Of a DNA stretch of 64,000 nucleotides, positions 63,991 through 64,000 are shown one piece after another. Made by a program: the position numbers and the translations under genes. The notes under the pieces were generated by a model. It had not been told where the DNA came from and made no database searches. It saw only the letters and a list, made by a program, of their open reading frames with translations. Source of the stretch: Durusdinium trenchii (lineage: Eukaryota; Sar; Dinophyceae; Suessiales; Symbiodiniaceae); assembly GCA_963970005.1 (NCBI GenBank), contig CAXAMN010003125.1, forward strand, positions 49,444 through 113,443, written 5' to 3'. Positions within the stretch are counted from its first letter, which is position 1, and each line of letters starts with the position of its first letter.

Positions 63991-64000
63991 TGCTGGCGTA

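Noticed and set aside
1-64000. dinoflagellate spliced-leader relics (CCATTTTGGCTCAAG)
   Set aside because: Searched by eye for the core sequence; no convincing match seen.
1-64000. CRISPR arrays
   Set aside because: All regular repeats are tandem minisatellites without unique spacers, in a eukaryotic setting.

Overview
This window looks like nuclear DNA of a dinoflagellate, most likely a symbiodiniacean. The inference rests on three Ty1/copia-type LTR retrotransposons of the kind these genomes carry. One has a DNA-methyltransferase-like domain, one has a SAP domain in front of the integrase, and two share an unusual primer-binding site. Frameshifted LINEs, many minisatellites and short, widely spaced exons fit the same picture. 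No bacterial operons, CRISPR array, rRNA or recognisable tRNA was seen. Most of the window is transposon-derived. Almost every long reading frame is broken by frameshifts, so coding features are mostly relics.

Layout. 0.5-9.8 kb: a copia-type element on + (gag, zinc knuckle, protease, methyltransferase-like domain, two LTRs) with no RT, RNase H or integrase found. It has been invaded by three other elements: a fold-back element with GTGCAC arrays (1993-2232), a TA-flanked MITE (2534-2767) and a 3.6-kb DNA transposon with inverted repeats and a perfect 8-bp target duplication (3344-6955). 9.8-22 kb: the most gene-like part, all on +. It holds exons of a Bax-inhibitor-1/TMBIM membrane protein (11.6-12.45 kb) followed by scattered EF-hand exons (12.9-19.9 kb), interrupted by hairpins, a MITE and microsatellites. 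23.3-26.6 kb: a second DNA transposon, with poly-C/TATTAG ends, a Ulp1-like protease gene on - and two minisatellites sharing a core in opposite orientation. 26.6-27.2 kb: an unrecognised coding-like stretch. 27.2-30.2 kb: a frameshifted APE-type LINE. 30.7-31.5 kb: minisatellites. 33.0-37.6 kb: a copia element on -, with LTRs, TG...CA ends and a primer-binding site, but no integrase. 38-54 kb: mostly non-coding, with a LINE relic, second copies of the fold-back element and the MITE, tandem duplications, (CTCACT)n tracts and a 42-bp array readable on both strands. 54.8-62.1 kb: the most complete copia element (gag, protease, SAP-integrase, RT, RNase H, then extra frames with two predicted membrane segments). 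62.1-64 kb: a possible small secreted peptide, a dispersed repeat and a 52-bp minisatellite.

How the parts relate. Several non-autonomous families occur twice: the TA MITE at 2.5 and 45.7 kb, the fold-back element at 2.0 and 45.2 kb, a repeat at 21.9 and 63.2 kb, and the 52-bp minisatellite at 30.9 and 63.8 kb. Paired copies let element ends be defined from this window alone. Host genes supported here are few: the TMBIM gene, the EF-hand gene(s), and short unrecognised exons near 20.4, 31.7, 38.5, 46.9, 50.8, 54.3 and 63.1 kb.
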